Source of the DNA: Lactobacillus sp. CBA3606
GTDB taxonomy: Bacteria > Bacillota > Bacilli > Lactobacillales > Lactobacillaceae
DNA length: 64,000 bases
Assembly: GCF_002970935.1 (NCBI RefSeq)
Contig: NZ_CP027194.1
Coordinates: 2,356,001-2,420,000 of the forward strand
Direction: 5' to 3'
Shown here piece by piece: positions 52,071-60,543 of this stretch (its first letter is position 1; each line of letters starts with the position of its first letter). Under the pieces are notes generated by a model. It saw only the letters and a program-made list of their open reading frames with translations, searched no databases and had not been told where the DNA came from. The translations under genes and the position numbers were made by a program.

Positions 52071-53542
52071 TGTGCATCACCCGCCTTAGCTGGAAGTTTA
52101 GCTGAGTGGGTGTTATCTTTCAAGAAGAAAGCGACCACTAAGCCAATGACACAGAAGGCTACGGCAACAATAAAGGCTGCATGGTAACCACTTAATGTGG
52201 CATTTAAATACTTATCTTGATAAGCCAATGGTTGGCTCTTAAGCAAACTGTGAACTGGTTTTTGGGCAGTCGTGACATTAGATAAGACGGACGTTAAGAT
52301 GGCCGTTCCAATTGAACTGGCAATCTGACGGGTCGTATTATTAACGGCTGTCCCGTGTCCCATCATATCAACTGGCAAAGCGTTCATCCCAGAAGTTGTG
52401 GCTGGCATCATAACCATTGAAATACCGAACATCCGTAAAGCATATAAAATCACGATATAGACGGTCGCAGTGTTACGGGTTAAGAACATAAATGGAATCG
52501 TTCCAGCGGTTAAGAGGAACATCCCTAAGATGGCTAAGCGGCGTGCCCCGAACCGGTCAAAAGCTTGACCAGTAATGGGACTCATAATCCCCATCATCAA
52601 GGCACCAGCTAATAAAGTTAGGCCAGATTCAAAGGCAGAGAAGCCGTGAATAATTTGTAGATACAGCGGAATGACCATTTCGGCACCGACCATCGCCATA
52701 TTGGTGACGGAACTTAAGACAGCGGCAACCGTGAAGGCGGCATGTTTGAAGACCCGGAATTCCAAGAATGGTTTTTCCATCGTCAATTGACGCCAAACAA
52801 AGAGCACGATAAAGATAATTCCGAGAATGATGCTCGTTAAGACTTTCGCAGAAGTCCAACCGCTATCACCAACGGATGAGAACCCATAGAGTAAGGTCCC
52901 AAAACCAATGGTAGACATCACCAGTGAGGCAAAATCAAGTTTTGGTTTTGAGGTTTCTAAGACGTTAGCCATGAAGAAGAAGCCGGCAATAATGACCACG
53001 GCCACGATTGGAATAATTAGGCCGAATAAATCACGCCAGCTTAAATTATCAATGACCCAACCAGAAAGTGTGGGTCCAATCGCAGGAGCTAAGCCGATAA
53101 CAATTCCGGCCATCCCCATGGCGGCACCACGTTTGTTAGCTGGAAAAATGGTTAACATAATTGTTTGCAATAATGGCATGGTGACCCCAACCCCAACCGC
53201 TTGAATTAAGCGACCAGTTAATAGTAACTGGAAATTAGGGGCGGTAAAACAAATAATCGTACCGATTTCAAAGATTGTCATCGCTGATAAGTAGAGCCAC
53301 TTGGTACTAAAGCGGGTACTTAACCAAGCGCTAACCGGGATCATAATCCCGTTCACCAGTAGAAATCCGGTTGTAAGCCATTGGACGGTTGAAGTAGTGA
53401 TATCGAATGCCTTCATCAAAGTTGGAAAGGCAGTGGTTAAAATAGTTTGGTTGAGAACCGTACAAAAGGTTCCCACCAATAATATGGCAATCAGCAAGCC
53501 GCGGTTATAGGGCTTGCCATTTGCATCAACACTCGTTGACAT
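52067..53542 (-). CDS. DHA2-type MFS multidrug exporter
   Basis: A 491-residue transporter with 14 predicted membrane helices, in line with the DHA2 drug:H+ antiporters. Motifs: LNQTILTTAFPTLMKAF and TTSTVQWLTTGFLLVNGIMIPVSAWL in the first helices, LTGRLIQAVGVGVTMPL (motif C-like GVGVTMP region), and GLAPAIGPTLSGWV. Substrate unknown. ATG at 53542 behind AGAAGGG; the frame from 53668 crosses the promoter and is rejected. A divergent MerR regulator shares the promoter region and is its likely controller. Confidence 0.93.
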   Translation of the reverse strand: MSTSVDANGKPYNRGLLIAILLVGTFCTVLNQTILTTAFPTLMKAFDITTSTVQWLTTGFLLVNGIMIPVSAWLSTRFSTKWLYLSAMTIFEIGTIICFTAPNFQLLLTGRLIQAVGVGVTMPLLQTIMLTIFPANKRGAAMGMAGIVIGLAPAIGPTLSGWVIDNLSWRDLFGLIIPIVAVVIIAGFFFMANVLETSKPKLDFASLVMSTIGFGTLLYGFSSVGDSGWTSAKVLTSIILGIIFIVLFVWRQLTMEKPFLEFRVFKHAAFTVAAVLSSVTNMAMVGAEMVIPLYLQIIHGFSAFESGLTLLAGALMMGIMSPITGQAFDRFGARRLAILGMFLLTAGTIPFMFLTRNTATVYIVILYALRMFGISMVMMPATTSGMNALPVDMMGHGTAVNNTTRQIASSIGTAILTSVLSNVTTAQKPVHSLLKSQPLAYQDKYLNATLSGYHAAFIVAVAFCVIGLVVAFFLKDNTHSAKLPAKAGDAQ

Positions 53543-53576
53543 TGAATCCCTTCTCTCTAAAAAATGTACGTTGTCT

Positions 53577-53605
53577 AATATAGTCGGATTTGATGTCTTT
53601 GTCAA
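53577..53605 (-). promoter_or_regulatory. promoter of the MFS exporter gene
   Basis: On the minus strand TTGACA (53605-53600), 17 bases, TATATT (53582-53577): a near-consensus promoter, about 30 bases before the exporter start. Confidence 0.8.
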
Positions 53606-53610
53606 CAAAC

Positions 53611-53638
53611 TTGACATTAATATCAAAAAATATATACT
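53611..53638 (+). promoter_or_regulatory. promoter of the divergent MerR gene
   Basis: TTGACA (53611-53616), 16 bases, TATACT (53633-53638). Its -35 box and that of the exporter promoter form the inverted repeat TGTCAA-5 bases-TTGACA, so the two polymerase sites are back to back. Confidence 0.8.
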
Positions 53639-53672
53639 GAATATTGAAAATGTTAGAAATGGGGGCAAGACT

Positions 53673-54128
53673 GTGGATGATCAAGACGAAGCATTAGTAA
53701 GGCGATTAAAAGCTCAATTTAATGCGCACCAATTTGAACTTGGCATTAGTGATTTATCAAAAGGAACGGGGGTTTCTCAGACCCAATTACGGTATTGGGA
53801 ACAAAAAGGGTATATCTATAGTAAAAAGATGGCCGAAAAAAATGCTGCCCATCATTATTCATATGGGACGTTTATGCGGGTCCACTTGATAAAAGCCTTT
53901 TTGGATGAGGGGTTTACGTTAGCAGCGGCGGCTAAAATGGCGGCTGATCGACGCAATCGTTTGGATATGATGCGGTTGTTTACAGTAAAGGCGCTTCAAG
54001 GAATCGAAGAACGCGATGGCCATCATATGCTGAATTTGGGTTACTTTGATGAAGCTAAAACGCAAGTGTTATATGGTTATCTGGTGAATGATGAAGTTCA
54101 TTATCGGGTTTACCCAAGAAATAAGTAG
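53673..54128 (+). CDS. MerR-family transcriptional regulator
   Basis: A 151-residue regulator with a MerR helix-turn-helix (ISDLSKGTGVSQTQLRYWEQKGYI, about residues 24 to 47) and helices for dimerisation (LIKAFLDEGFTLAAAAKMAADRR). The C-terminal effector part is short (GIEERDGHHMLNLGYFDEAKTQVLYGYLV). The frame before 53673 is the promoter region; GTG at 53673 behind GGGGGCAAG is the start. It faces away from the MFS exporter and probably controls it. Confidence 0.88.
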   Translation: MDDQDEALVRRLKAQFNAHQFELGISDLSKGTGVSQTQLRYWEQKGYIYSKKMAEKNAAHHYSYGTFMRVHLIKAFLDEGFTLAAAAKMAADRRNRLDMMRLFTVKALQGIEERDGHHMLNLGYFDEAKTQVLYGYLVNDEVHYRVYPRNK

Positions 54129-54294
54129 GTTTTAGCTGGCTTCTAGCTTGTGAAACCGATTAATTAATGGTAAATTAAGATTGGTAAGTGTCGGTAAGTC
54201 ATTTGGACAATCAAGTTTCCCGCTCGTCAATCGATCTTATGGCTGGATTGACCGTTGTGTCATGTTGGTCGTGTTTTGAAGTTTAACTTTGTAA

Positions 54295-54460
54295 AAGGAT
54301 TTACAACAGAGCGCGAAAGAGCGCAGAGATGCCTGGTTTTAATCAGGTAGTGATCGTGCATAAAAACAACGTGTTATTGAATCTAGAAGTAGTGTTCAAT
54401 TGTCCGGTGATGATACTTACCAGTGGGGCCCAAGTGATGCGGGAAAGCTTGGGTCTTTTA
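54295..54460 (+). ncRNA. candidate structured non-coding RNA
   Basis: This 410-base gap (54129-54541) has no gene, but a stretch of about 165 bases contains a row of possible hairpins: GCGC/GCGC (54311-54324), CCTG/CAGG (54332-54347), ATTGAA/TTCAAT (about 54376-54400), and then an intrinsic terminator at 54427-54459. No open frame precedes the terminator, so it seems to end a non-coding transcript. It does not show a T-box core or another leader motif I know. No good promoter boxes were found; start is approximate. Confidence 0.35.
54427..54459 (+). terminator. intrinsic terminator without a preceding gene
   Basis: GGCCCAAG (54427-54434) pairs with CTTGGGTC (54448-54455, one G-U pair), followed by TTTT. 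Confidence 0.75.
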
Positions 54461-54479
54461 TAGTACCGTTGGTGAGACT

Positions 54480-54520
54480 AAAAAAGCCATTAAGTGTGAC
54501 AACACACTCAATCGCTTTTT
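54480..54520 (-). terminator. terminator of the 114-residue gene
   Basis: On the minus strand AAAAAGCGATTGAGTGTG pairs with CACACTTAATGGCTTTTTT (one or two mismatches), 21 bases after the stop codon. Confidence 0.85.
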
Positions 54521-54541
54521 CAACTTAAAGCTTACTGATTA

Positions 54542-54886
54542 TTAAGATGTCGCGACCTGACTGAAATGACTAGCGTACCATTCATTCCAAGTGACGGCTG
54601 GATTGCCACTGGCAAAGTAAGCCTGATCGAGTTTGTCGATTAGGTGGAGATAGTCAGCGAATGAAAAAGTAACACTATCAGCTAGTCGTTGTGCCCTGGT
54701 CATGAAGCGGGTTAATGCGAGATGTTCGTTAATGTCAGTCATATAACTGGCAACGTCGTAATCAGACATTAATTCTAGATTGTTGGCATCATATAGCCGT
54801 TGATAGAACTTAGCAAAAGCTTCAACAGCTTGGTGTTGTAGTCGACCATTAAGTTGGGTAATTGATAATTGAGCATCATTAGTCAC
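54542..54886 (-). CDS. hypothetical helical protein
   Basis: A 114-residue soluble protein that I do not recognise, mostly helical (HQAVEAFAKFYQRLYDANNLELM, TRFMTRAQRLADSVTF) with aromatic-rich ending NEWYASHFSQV. Start: GTG at 54886 with GGAGG nine bases upstream; a frame from 54955 has no such site. It diverges from mntR and has its own terminator. Confidence 0.65.
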   Translation of the reverse strand: MTNDAQLSITQLNGRLQHQAVEAFAKFYQRLYDANNLELMSDYDVASYMTDINEHLALTRFMTRAQRLADSVTFSFADYLHLIDKLDQAYFASGNPAVTWNEWYASHFSQVATS

Positions 54887-55128
54887 GATGCGGTTCCTCC
54901 TTAGTATTGAAACACGGTCCCCGATAAAAAGATTTAAAACGGGTGCAAACTCCAAGGCCTGAGTTTGCGCTACAATTTAATTATGGCACGATTAGGCCCA
55001 CTTTTCAAAAGTTTACTAGCTTGTACGTGAATTGCGTGGTTAGTGGCGAAAGTTTGTTAAGTGTAGTACGATAGTTGGACTAATGTGTTGAAATGGACAG
55101 ATAAATTTAGTTGAGGTGACGAATATTC

Positions 55129-55776
55129 ATGACCCCCATGAAGGAAGATTACTTAAAAATTATTTTCGAACTTGGTGGTACAAAGAAAAAGGTGTCCAAT
55201 AAGCAGATTGCTTTGAGTTTGGACATTGCAGCTGGTTCCGTAACGGAAATGGTTGGTAAATTAGTACAAGAAGGTTTGGCTAAGCATACGCCTTATGCTG
55301 GTATTTCATTAACTAAAAAAGGCATTCGGTATGCTGAAACCTTGGTTCGTAAGCATCGTATTTGGGAAGATTTTTTAGTGGATAAGCTAAATTATGAGTT
55401 ACCCGATGTGCATACGGAAGCAGAAGTTTTGGAACATGTGACCAGTGAACGGCTGGTAGATTCCTTAGAAGCTTATTTAGGTCATCCGACTTATTGTCCC
55501 CATGGTGGGGCGATTCCAGATAAAGATGGGCACTATAAGGAAGACAGCCATACCACGTTAGCAGATACTGAAGATGGTACCGTGGTCAATGTCGAACGGT
55601 TCATTGATAACCATGATTTACTCGTTTATTTGCATGGGTTAGCGTTAAAGATTGGGCAAACTGTGCAAGTTATGAAGCATGATCCATTTGAAGGCCCGGT
55701 GACGATCGAAGTACAAGCGACGGGACAACAAATTCCGGTCAGTTATAAGGCGGCTCACAACATTTTTGTGAAATAA
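55129..55776 (+). CDS. mntR: DtxR/MntR-family metal-dependent repressor
   Basis: A 215-residue repressor: N-terminal winged helix (MKEDYLKIIFELGG, KQIALSLDIAAGSVTEMVGKL, GLAKHTPYAGISLTKKG), dimerisation and metal-binding domain with the ligand row HRIWEDFL and EAEVLEHVTSERLVDSLEAYLGHP, and a C-terminal SH3/FeoA-like domain (about residues 145 to 215) that short MntR proteins lack. It should repress Mn2+ (or Fe2+) uptake genes when metal is plentiful. No transporter gene is adjacent. ATG at 55129 behind GAGGTGACG. Confidence 0.9.
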   Translation: MTPMKEDYLKIIFELGGTKKKVSNKQIALSLDIAAGSVTEMVGKLVQEGLAKHTPYAGISLTKKGIRYAETLVRKHRIWEDFLVDKLNYELPDVHTEAEVLEHVTSERLVDSLEAYLGHPTYCPHGGAIPDKDGHYKEDSHTTLADTEDGTVVNVERFIDNHDLLVYLHGLALKIGQTVQVMKHDPFEGPVTIEVQATGQQIPVSYKAAHNIFVK

Positions 55777-55902
55777 ATTAAATTAATCGTATTATAAGTC
55801 AGTTTTACTAAAGGGTTGTAACGCGGTGGGACAGGCTTTCGCCAATAAAGCTAAAGAAATTTAGGAAATATGCGTGATTAGCTATCCTTTTCGAAAACAA
55901 TA

Positions 55903-55911
55903 TGCTACAAT
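55903..55911 (+). promoter_or_regulatory. extended -10 box of the cold shock gene
   Basis: TGCTACAAT (TG one base before TACAAT at 55906-55911). Transcription from here gives a leader of about 115 bases before the cold shock gene, which is usual for these messages. Confidence 0.5.
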
Positions 55912-56033
55912 TGTTCTTGTAGCTTGGTTAGGTAATTTTGGTCAGATCGTTTCAATAAACTATCCCCATTTGCACCGAATCATGATTTACATTAATTTAT
56001 ATGTGCAAAAAAGCACTAGGAGGATTTTTTATT

Positions 56034-56234
56034 ATGGAACATGGAACAGTTAAATGGTTTAACGCCGACAAGGGTTTTGGTTTTATCACTCGCGAAAACG
56101 GTAGCGATGTATTCGTACATTTCTCAGCTATCCAAGAAGACGGCTTCAAGACTCTTGAAGAAGGCCAAGCTGTAGCATTCGACGTTGAAGAAAGCGATCG
56201 TGGCCCACAAGCAGTTAACGTTACTAAAGACTAA
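56034..56234 (+). CDS. cold shock protein (CspA family)
   Basis: A 66-residue RNA chaperone, a single cold shock domain: [16 protein letters not shown] holds RNP1 (KGFGFI) and DVFVHFSAI holds RNP2, ending [10 protein letters not shown]. The ATG at 56034 follows TAGGAGGA; the frame from 56001 extends into the leader. Codon use is that of a highly expressed gene. Lactobacilli have several paralogues, so no specific symbol is given. Confidence 0.96.
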   Translation: MEHGTVKWFNADKGFGFITRENGSDVFVHFSAIQEDGFKTLEEGQAVAFDVEESDRGPQAVNVTKD

Positions 56235-56281
56235 TTAACAGCTTAAACGGCTAATCTCTAATTTATTAGAGGTTCTTCAAA

Positions 56282-56319
56282 AACCCGGTTATGGAAGGAA
56301 ACTTCCGTGGCCGGTTTTT
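56282..56319 (+). terminator. terminator of the cold shock gene
   Basis: ACCCGGTTATGGAAG pairs imperfectly with CTTCCGTGGCCGGT around GAAA, followed by six T. Confidence 0.88.
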
Positions 56320-56400
56320 TCGTCGTCTCATCAAAATAATGGTTGGTTTTAGGGTTGAGTTAGCTTATGATATTTGCAAGTGCAAAAGGGGGTGCCGGTC

Positions 56401-57144
56401 ATGACGGCGGATGAATTAATAATTGCAACATGTTTGAAAGCTGGCAAAATTATGGTTGAAAATGGCTCCGAAATTTCGCGGGTGGATGATACCATGATTC
56501 GCATCGCCCAAAATGCTGGGGTGATTCAGGCCAATACATACGTGACGATTACGGGGGTCATGATGTCGATTCAAGGACGCAATGCCACCCAGATAGCGGC
56601 CATCACCCAACGGACGATTGATTTGGAAAAAGTTGCGCAAGTGAACCAATTATCGCGAGCTTTTGCGGCACAAACGTTAGATTTGCCCGGCCTATATGCG
56701 GCCTTAAACGATTTGGATCAAGCGTCACGTTCATTTCCATTATGGTTACAACTGGTTGGGGCCGCCTTAGTCAGTGGGCCGCTAATGATTATGTTTCGAC
56801 AAGAAACGGTGAATACCTGGCCTACTGTATTGATTGGAACGCTGGGGTACCTCGTCTTTTATTTATTGAATCGCTATTTAAAGATCAAGTTTTTGAGTGA
56901 ACTAGTAGCGGCTTTGTTTATTGGGATAACAGCCGAATGGGTCTGCCAACTTGGTTGGGGAACGACGATTAACGATATTATCATTGGCGCGTTGATGCCA
57001 TTAGTGCCTGGTGTCCCATTAACTAATGCAGTCCGTGATATTTTAGCCGGTAATTTTGTTAGTGGACCAGCTCGTGCGGTGGAAGCCTTAATTAGTGCGG
57101 CAGCATTGGGATTTGGGATTGCAGTTATTATTACGATTTTTTAA
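56401..57144 (+). CDS. threonine/serine exporter, ThrE N-terminal half (YjjP type)
   Basis: A 247-residue membrane protein: a cytoplasmic start with the family block LKAGKIMVENGSEISRVDDTMIRIA, then five membrane helices and the conserved MPLVPGVPLTNAVRDILAGNFVSG. In other bacteria this is fused with the next protein to form ThrE. ATG at 56401 behind AAAGGGGGTG; a TTG frame from 56374 overlaps that site. Confidence 0.92.
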   Translation: MTADELIIATCLKAGKIMVENGSEISRVDDTMIRIAQNAGVIQANTYVTITGVMMSIQGRNATQIAAITQRTIDLEKVAQVNQLSRAFAAQTLDLPGLYAALNDLDQASRSFPLWLQLVGAALVSGPLMIMFRQETVNTWPTVLIGTLGYLVFYLLNRYLKIKFLSELVAALFIGITAEWVCQLGWGTTINDIIIGALMPLVPGVPLTNAVRDILAGNFVSGPARAVEALISAAALGFGIAVIITIF

Positions 57145-57156
57145 GGAGGTCCGCCC

Positions 57157-57609
57157 ATGCATATTGTTGGTCAACTGGTGTTAGCCTACTTAGCCGTTTT
57201 AGGATTTGGTTTAATTATCAATATTCCTCGCCGCGCATTGAATCTGGCGGGCTGGATTGGTACCTTAACTTGGGGTTGTTATTTGATTGTGCAAGCCGCT
57301 GATGGTGGCGTTGTTTTAGGAAGTTTTATTGGGTCAGTCGGCATTGGGGTCCTCAGCAATTTAGCGGCTCATTATAAAAAAATGCCATCTATTATTTTTA
57401 ATATTCCGAGTTTGGTGTCGTTTGTGCCCGGGAGTCAAGCGTATCAAATGGTTCGCAACTTTGCCCTCAGTAAGTACAGTGTCGCCGTTGGGTTCATGTT
57501 ACAAGTCGTCGTCATTACAGGTGCGATTGCCTTGGGGTTTCTGATTGCAGAACTATTGAATCGGTCGATTGCTTTTTGGCTGTTGCAAATGCGACGATTA
57601 CGACGATGA
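57157..57609 (+). CDS. threonine/serine exporter, ThrE C-terminal half (YjjB type)
   Basis: A 150-residue membrane protein of four or five helices with the block PSIIFNIPSLVSFVPGSQAYQMVR, the counterpart of the PGVP loop in its partner. ATG at 57157 behind AAGGAGGT, 12 bases after the first half; the two form one exporter and end at a strong terminator. Confidence 0.9.
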   Translation: MHIVGQLVLAYLAVLGFGLIINIPRRALNLAGWIGTLTWGCYLIVQAADGGVVLGSFIGSVGIGVLSNLAAHYKKMPSIIFNIPSLVSFVPGSQAYQMVRNFALSKYSVAVGFMLQVVVITGAIALGFLIAELLNRSIAFWLLQMRRLRR

Positions 57610-57631
57610 GGGATTGCCATTTTAGGACAGT

Positions 57632-57664
57632 AAAAAGGCTTGGGTTTTTGCCCAAGCCTTTTTT
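57632..57664. terminator. bidirectional terminator
   Basis: AAAAAGGCTTGGG (57632-57644) pairs with CCCAAGCCTTTTT (57651-57663), with T-runs on both strands. Confidence 0.92.
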
Positions 57665-57678
57665 AGTGATCAGTTGTT

Positions 57679-58695
57679 TTATTTACCGTACAAACTCCCG
57701 GTAGTGGCGGCTTTAAGATCTAATGACTTACGTAAAACGTTAGTAACCCGTTGCTTTTCAGTCTGGGAAACAACTTCGAAGGATTGACCATCGATGTTTT
57801 TGCCAGTGCCTTGTGCATGGTCGGAAACGATGTTCTTAGTTGCTTTGCGGTAGTTAGAAACGATGCTAGTTAAGTTACCAAAGGTCAAATCAGTTCGTGT
57901 TTGTTTGGCAATTGACTTCAAGAAGTCTTGCTTCATTAAGTTAGTTGCACTAGAACTTTCACTGATAATAGCGGTAATTAACTGCCGTTGGCGTTGTTGC
58001 CGACCATAGTCACCTAAAGGATCATCGTAACGCATCCGTGAGTAGGCCAAAGCTTTAGCCCCGTTCATGTGGGTCTTGACGCCTTTGGTGAACGTATAGC
58101 CTTCATAGGTAAAGGTTCGGATGGGGGTAATGTCGATTCCACCAATTTCGTTAATAACTTTTTTCATCCCACCCATGTTAATTAAGGCGTAGTAATCTAT
58201 TGGCACGTTTAGCCAGTTTTGGACTGTTTTAATAGTGGTACCCGCACTACCATAAGCGTAGGCGGCATTTAATTTAGCTGGAAAGTCTTGTTCAAAGCCA
58301 GAAATTGCAACTTCTGAGTCACGCGGTAAACTCATTAAAGTCGTGGTCTTAGTCTGTGGATTGATGGTAGCGACGATCAAGGTATCGGTCCGTCCTTTGT
58401 AATCCCGTCCTAAGGCCCCAGTATCCGTACCCAATAATAAGATTGAGACGGGCTTCTTACCATTTAATACGGCGCCAGTATCACGCGTCTTCTTGATGCC
58501 ACTGCTTTGATAAACAATCTTGGCGGCGCTTTTAGCGTTGAAATAAGTTCGAGCAGCAAAGGCACCAATGCCGACTAGCAATACGGCAATGATAACTAAG
58601 ATGGTATTACGAACAGGGTGCCGTCTTTTTTTCTGTGGACCTTGGCCCCCAGACTTTTCTTGGTGTAACTGTGAACGACTTGGCATTTCTTCCAT
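57679..58695 (-). CDS. LytR-CpsA-Psr (LCP) family wall polymer ligase
   Basis: A 338-residue membrane-anchored enzyme of the type that attaches teichoic acid or polysaccharide to peptidoglycan. A basic N-terminus and one membrane segment (about residues 29 to 52) lead to the LCP domain: KPVSILLLGTDTG, GRTDTLIVATINP, LMSLPRDSEV and LAYSRMRYDDPLGDYGRQQRQRQ with the conserved Arg residues. ATG at 58695 behind GGAGGAG; the frame from 58722 overlaps that site. Confidence 0.93.
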   Translation of the reverse strand: MEEMPSRSQLHQEKSGGQGPQKKRRHPVRNTILVIIAVLLVGIGAFAARTYFNAKSAAKIVYQSSGIKKTRDTGAVLNGKKPVSILLLGTDTGALGRDYKGRTDTLIVATINPQTKTTTLMSLPRDSEVAISGFEQDFPAKLNAAYAYGSAGTTIKTVQNWLNVPIDYYALINMGGMKKVINEIGGIDITPIRTFTYEGYTFTKGVKTHMNGAKALAYSRMRYDDPLGDYGRQQRQRQLITAIISESSSATNLMKQDFLKSIAKQTRTDLTFGNLTSIVSNYRKATKNIVSDHAQGTGKNIDGQSFEVVSQTEKQRVTNVLRKSLDLKAATTGSLYGK

Positions 58696-58894
58696 GAACT
58701 TTCTCCTCCAAAATGATTGCATAAAAAACTATCCATAGTTTAGCATTTTTTCACGCTATCGGAAACTAAATCCAAACCATGATAACGATAAAAATGTCAC
58801 TTTAGTTAATCATAACGGTTTTAGCGCGTGAAAATGATTAATTCATGATTTCTTTGGGCTTTTTTAATGTTCACGAACAAATTGTTGGACTTAT

Positions 58895-58923
58895 TTCAGA
58901 CAATGATGGGGTTATGGTATAAT
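58895..58923 (+). promoter_or_regulatory. promoter of the PAP2 gene
   Basis: TTCAGA (58895-58900), 17 bases, TATAAT (58918-58923) with an extended TG at 58915-58916. Confidence 0.6.
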
Positions 58924-58966
58924 TTTGTTAATTATTAATTATTAATTGATGGGGGTTCTAGTTTTG

Positions 58967-59629
58967 ATGATCGATAAGTCGCGAAGTCGGCCGATCAAGT
59001 TTGTCGTGGGGGTCATTTTATTTGCTTACCTAAGCTATTTTATTAGTGAAGGGGCCATTGGGATTGATTTATTGGACGCTGGGGTGACATCACTGGTGAC
59101 AATTAAAGTTAATGGCTTTTTTACCGGTAGTTTTAAGCTGATTTCTTGGCTTGCATCACCAGGCCGTGATATTTTGTGGCTAGTGTTGCTGTCATTCTTA
59201 CTGTACGGCTTCAAATATAAAATTCAGGCCTTTTGGTCGTTAGGGTTAATGGCCGGCGGGGTTATTTTAGATTTTATTTTCAAACACCTCGTTGCGCGGG
59301 CTCGACCGATTGACCATTTGGCAGCTGATAGTGGCTATAGTTATCCGAGTGGTCATGTCATGGGAACCTTTTTGTTAGTAACAGTTATTATTATATTTGT
59401 CGTACCGGAGTTAGCCAGTTATCGCTGGGCACTAGTCCTTAAATGGGCTAGTATTGTTTGGCTCTTGTTAGTCATGATTGCGCGTATTTATATGCAAGCT
59501 CATTATCCAACTGATACCCTTGGGGCAGTTTTATTAGGTTGGATTTGGGTGGAAGTCATGGAATGGCTATATGTGTTATATGCTCGGAATTTATTACGTT
59601 GGCAATTGTTCTATCGTTCCTACCTATAG
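58967..59629 (+). CDS. PAP2-family membrane phosphatase
   Basis: A 220-residue phosphatase with six membrane helices and the three PAP2 motifs: KHLVARARP, YSYPSGHVMG and ARIYMQAHYPTDTLGAVLLGW (catalytic His in the last two). It may act on undecaprenyl pyrophosphate or lipid phosphates. The ATG at 58967 follows GATGGGGG; further in-frame starts at 58946 and 58949 overlap this site. Confidence 0.92.
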   Translation: MIDKSRSRPIKFVVGVILFAYLSYFISEGAIGIDLLDAGVTSLVTIKVNGFFTGSFKLISWLASPGRDILWLVLLSFLLYGFKYKIQAFWSLGLMAGGVILDFIFKHLVARARPIDHLAADSGYSYPSGHVMGTFLLVTVIIIFVVPELASYRWALVLKWASIVWLLLVMIARIYMQAHYPTDTLGAVLLGWIWVEVMEWLYVLYARNLLRWQLFYRSYL

Positions 59630-59637
59630 AATCACTT

Positions 59638-59683
59638 AAAGCGACTTACCTTGACAAAGTTTTCAAGGTAGTCGCTTTTTTTT
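59638..59683. terminator. bidirectional terminator
   Basis: AAAGCGACTTACCTTGA (59638-59654) pairs with TCAAGGTAGTCGCTTT (59663-59678), with a T-run on the plus strand. Confidence 0.9.
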
Positions 59684-59685
59684 AG

Positions 59686-60483
59686 TCATTTGGCTTGCAT
59701 GGTCAGCCACTCCAAGGCAAGGGTGAACCAATGGGCGACATGTGGTTGATTAGCCGCCGGTCGCCAGGCTGTCTGGGCGTTAGCTAAAGCCAACCCGTGC
59801 GGACCGTGTTGAAAAACATGTAGTTCGTAAGGGATTTTAGCGTGCGCCAAAGCTTGCGCATAGGCTAATGAATTAGTCGCTGGGACTAATGGGTCATCCG
59901 CAGTGACCCAAATGAAAGTCGGTCGATTAGTCGTCTGAACGTGCTGGTCGGCGGCGAGTTCAGTGGGATTGGCCGTCCATGTGGCTAAGGTCGCTGAATC
60001 AGCAGGGTAGCCGTATTGCGGGTTAATCACCGGGTAACTTAAAATGACGGCTGCCGGTTTGAGTTGATCAGCGGTTGTGTTTAAAGCGGCTGGTAACCAA
60101 TCGTGCCAATAGTCATTATATAAGGCCACAACATGACCACCGGCACTGAAGCCGACTGGCGTAATTTGCTGAACATCTAACTGCCAAGCGGTGGCCTGTT
60201 GATGCAAAAATTGAATGGCACGACCAAGTTCTAATACAGGAGTTAGCCCGAGTGGCTGCACGTCCGTTAGTAAGGAATATTGTAAATAAAAAGCTTGATA
60301 GCCATGGTCGGCAAAGGCCAGGGCTAAGGTTTCAGCTTGTGCAACTGGGATATGAGTATAGCCACCCCCAGGGACAATAATAATACTCGGATAGTTGGTT
60401 GTGCGTTCAGTTGGCGCAGCGGGATGTAAAAAGCCAGTTAGTTGGGCATCACTACCAGTTAATTTGTGTTGAATCACTTGCAT
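59686..60483 (-). CDS. alpha/beta hydrolase (BD-FAE/acetylesterase-like)
   Basis: A 265-residue cytoplasmic esterase-like protein. The oxyanion segment IIVPGGGYTHI stands for the HGGG of the family, the nucleophile elbow is GFSAGGHVVAL, the acid lies in WVTADDPLVP and the His in FQHGPHGLAL. Close in plan to lactobacillus acetyl- and xylan-esterase-like hydrolases. ATG at 60483 behind GAGGTGAT. It diverges from the next GNAT gene. Confidence 0.9.
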   Translation of the reverse strand: MQVIQHKLTGSDAQLTGFLHPAAPTERTTNYPSIIIVPGGGYTHIPVAQAETLALAFADHGYQAFYLQYSLLTDVQPLGLTPVLELGRAIQFLHQQATAWQLDVQQITPVGFSAGGHVVALYNDYWHDWLPAALNTTADQLKPAAVILSYPVINPQYGYPADSATLATWTANPTELAADQHVQTTNRPTFIWVTADDPLVPATNSLAYAQALAHAKIPYELHVFQHGPHGLALANAQTAWRPAANQPHVAHWFTLALEWLTMQAK

Positions 60484-60543
60484 GCAATCACCTCTATTGA
60501 TATGGTTAACATAACTAGTATAACGCAAACGGGGTGGGAACTA

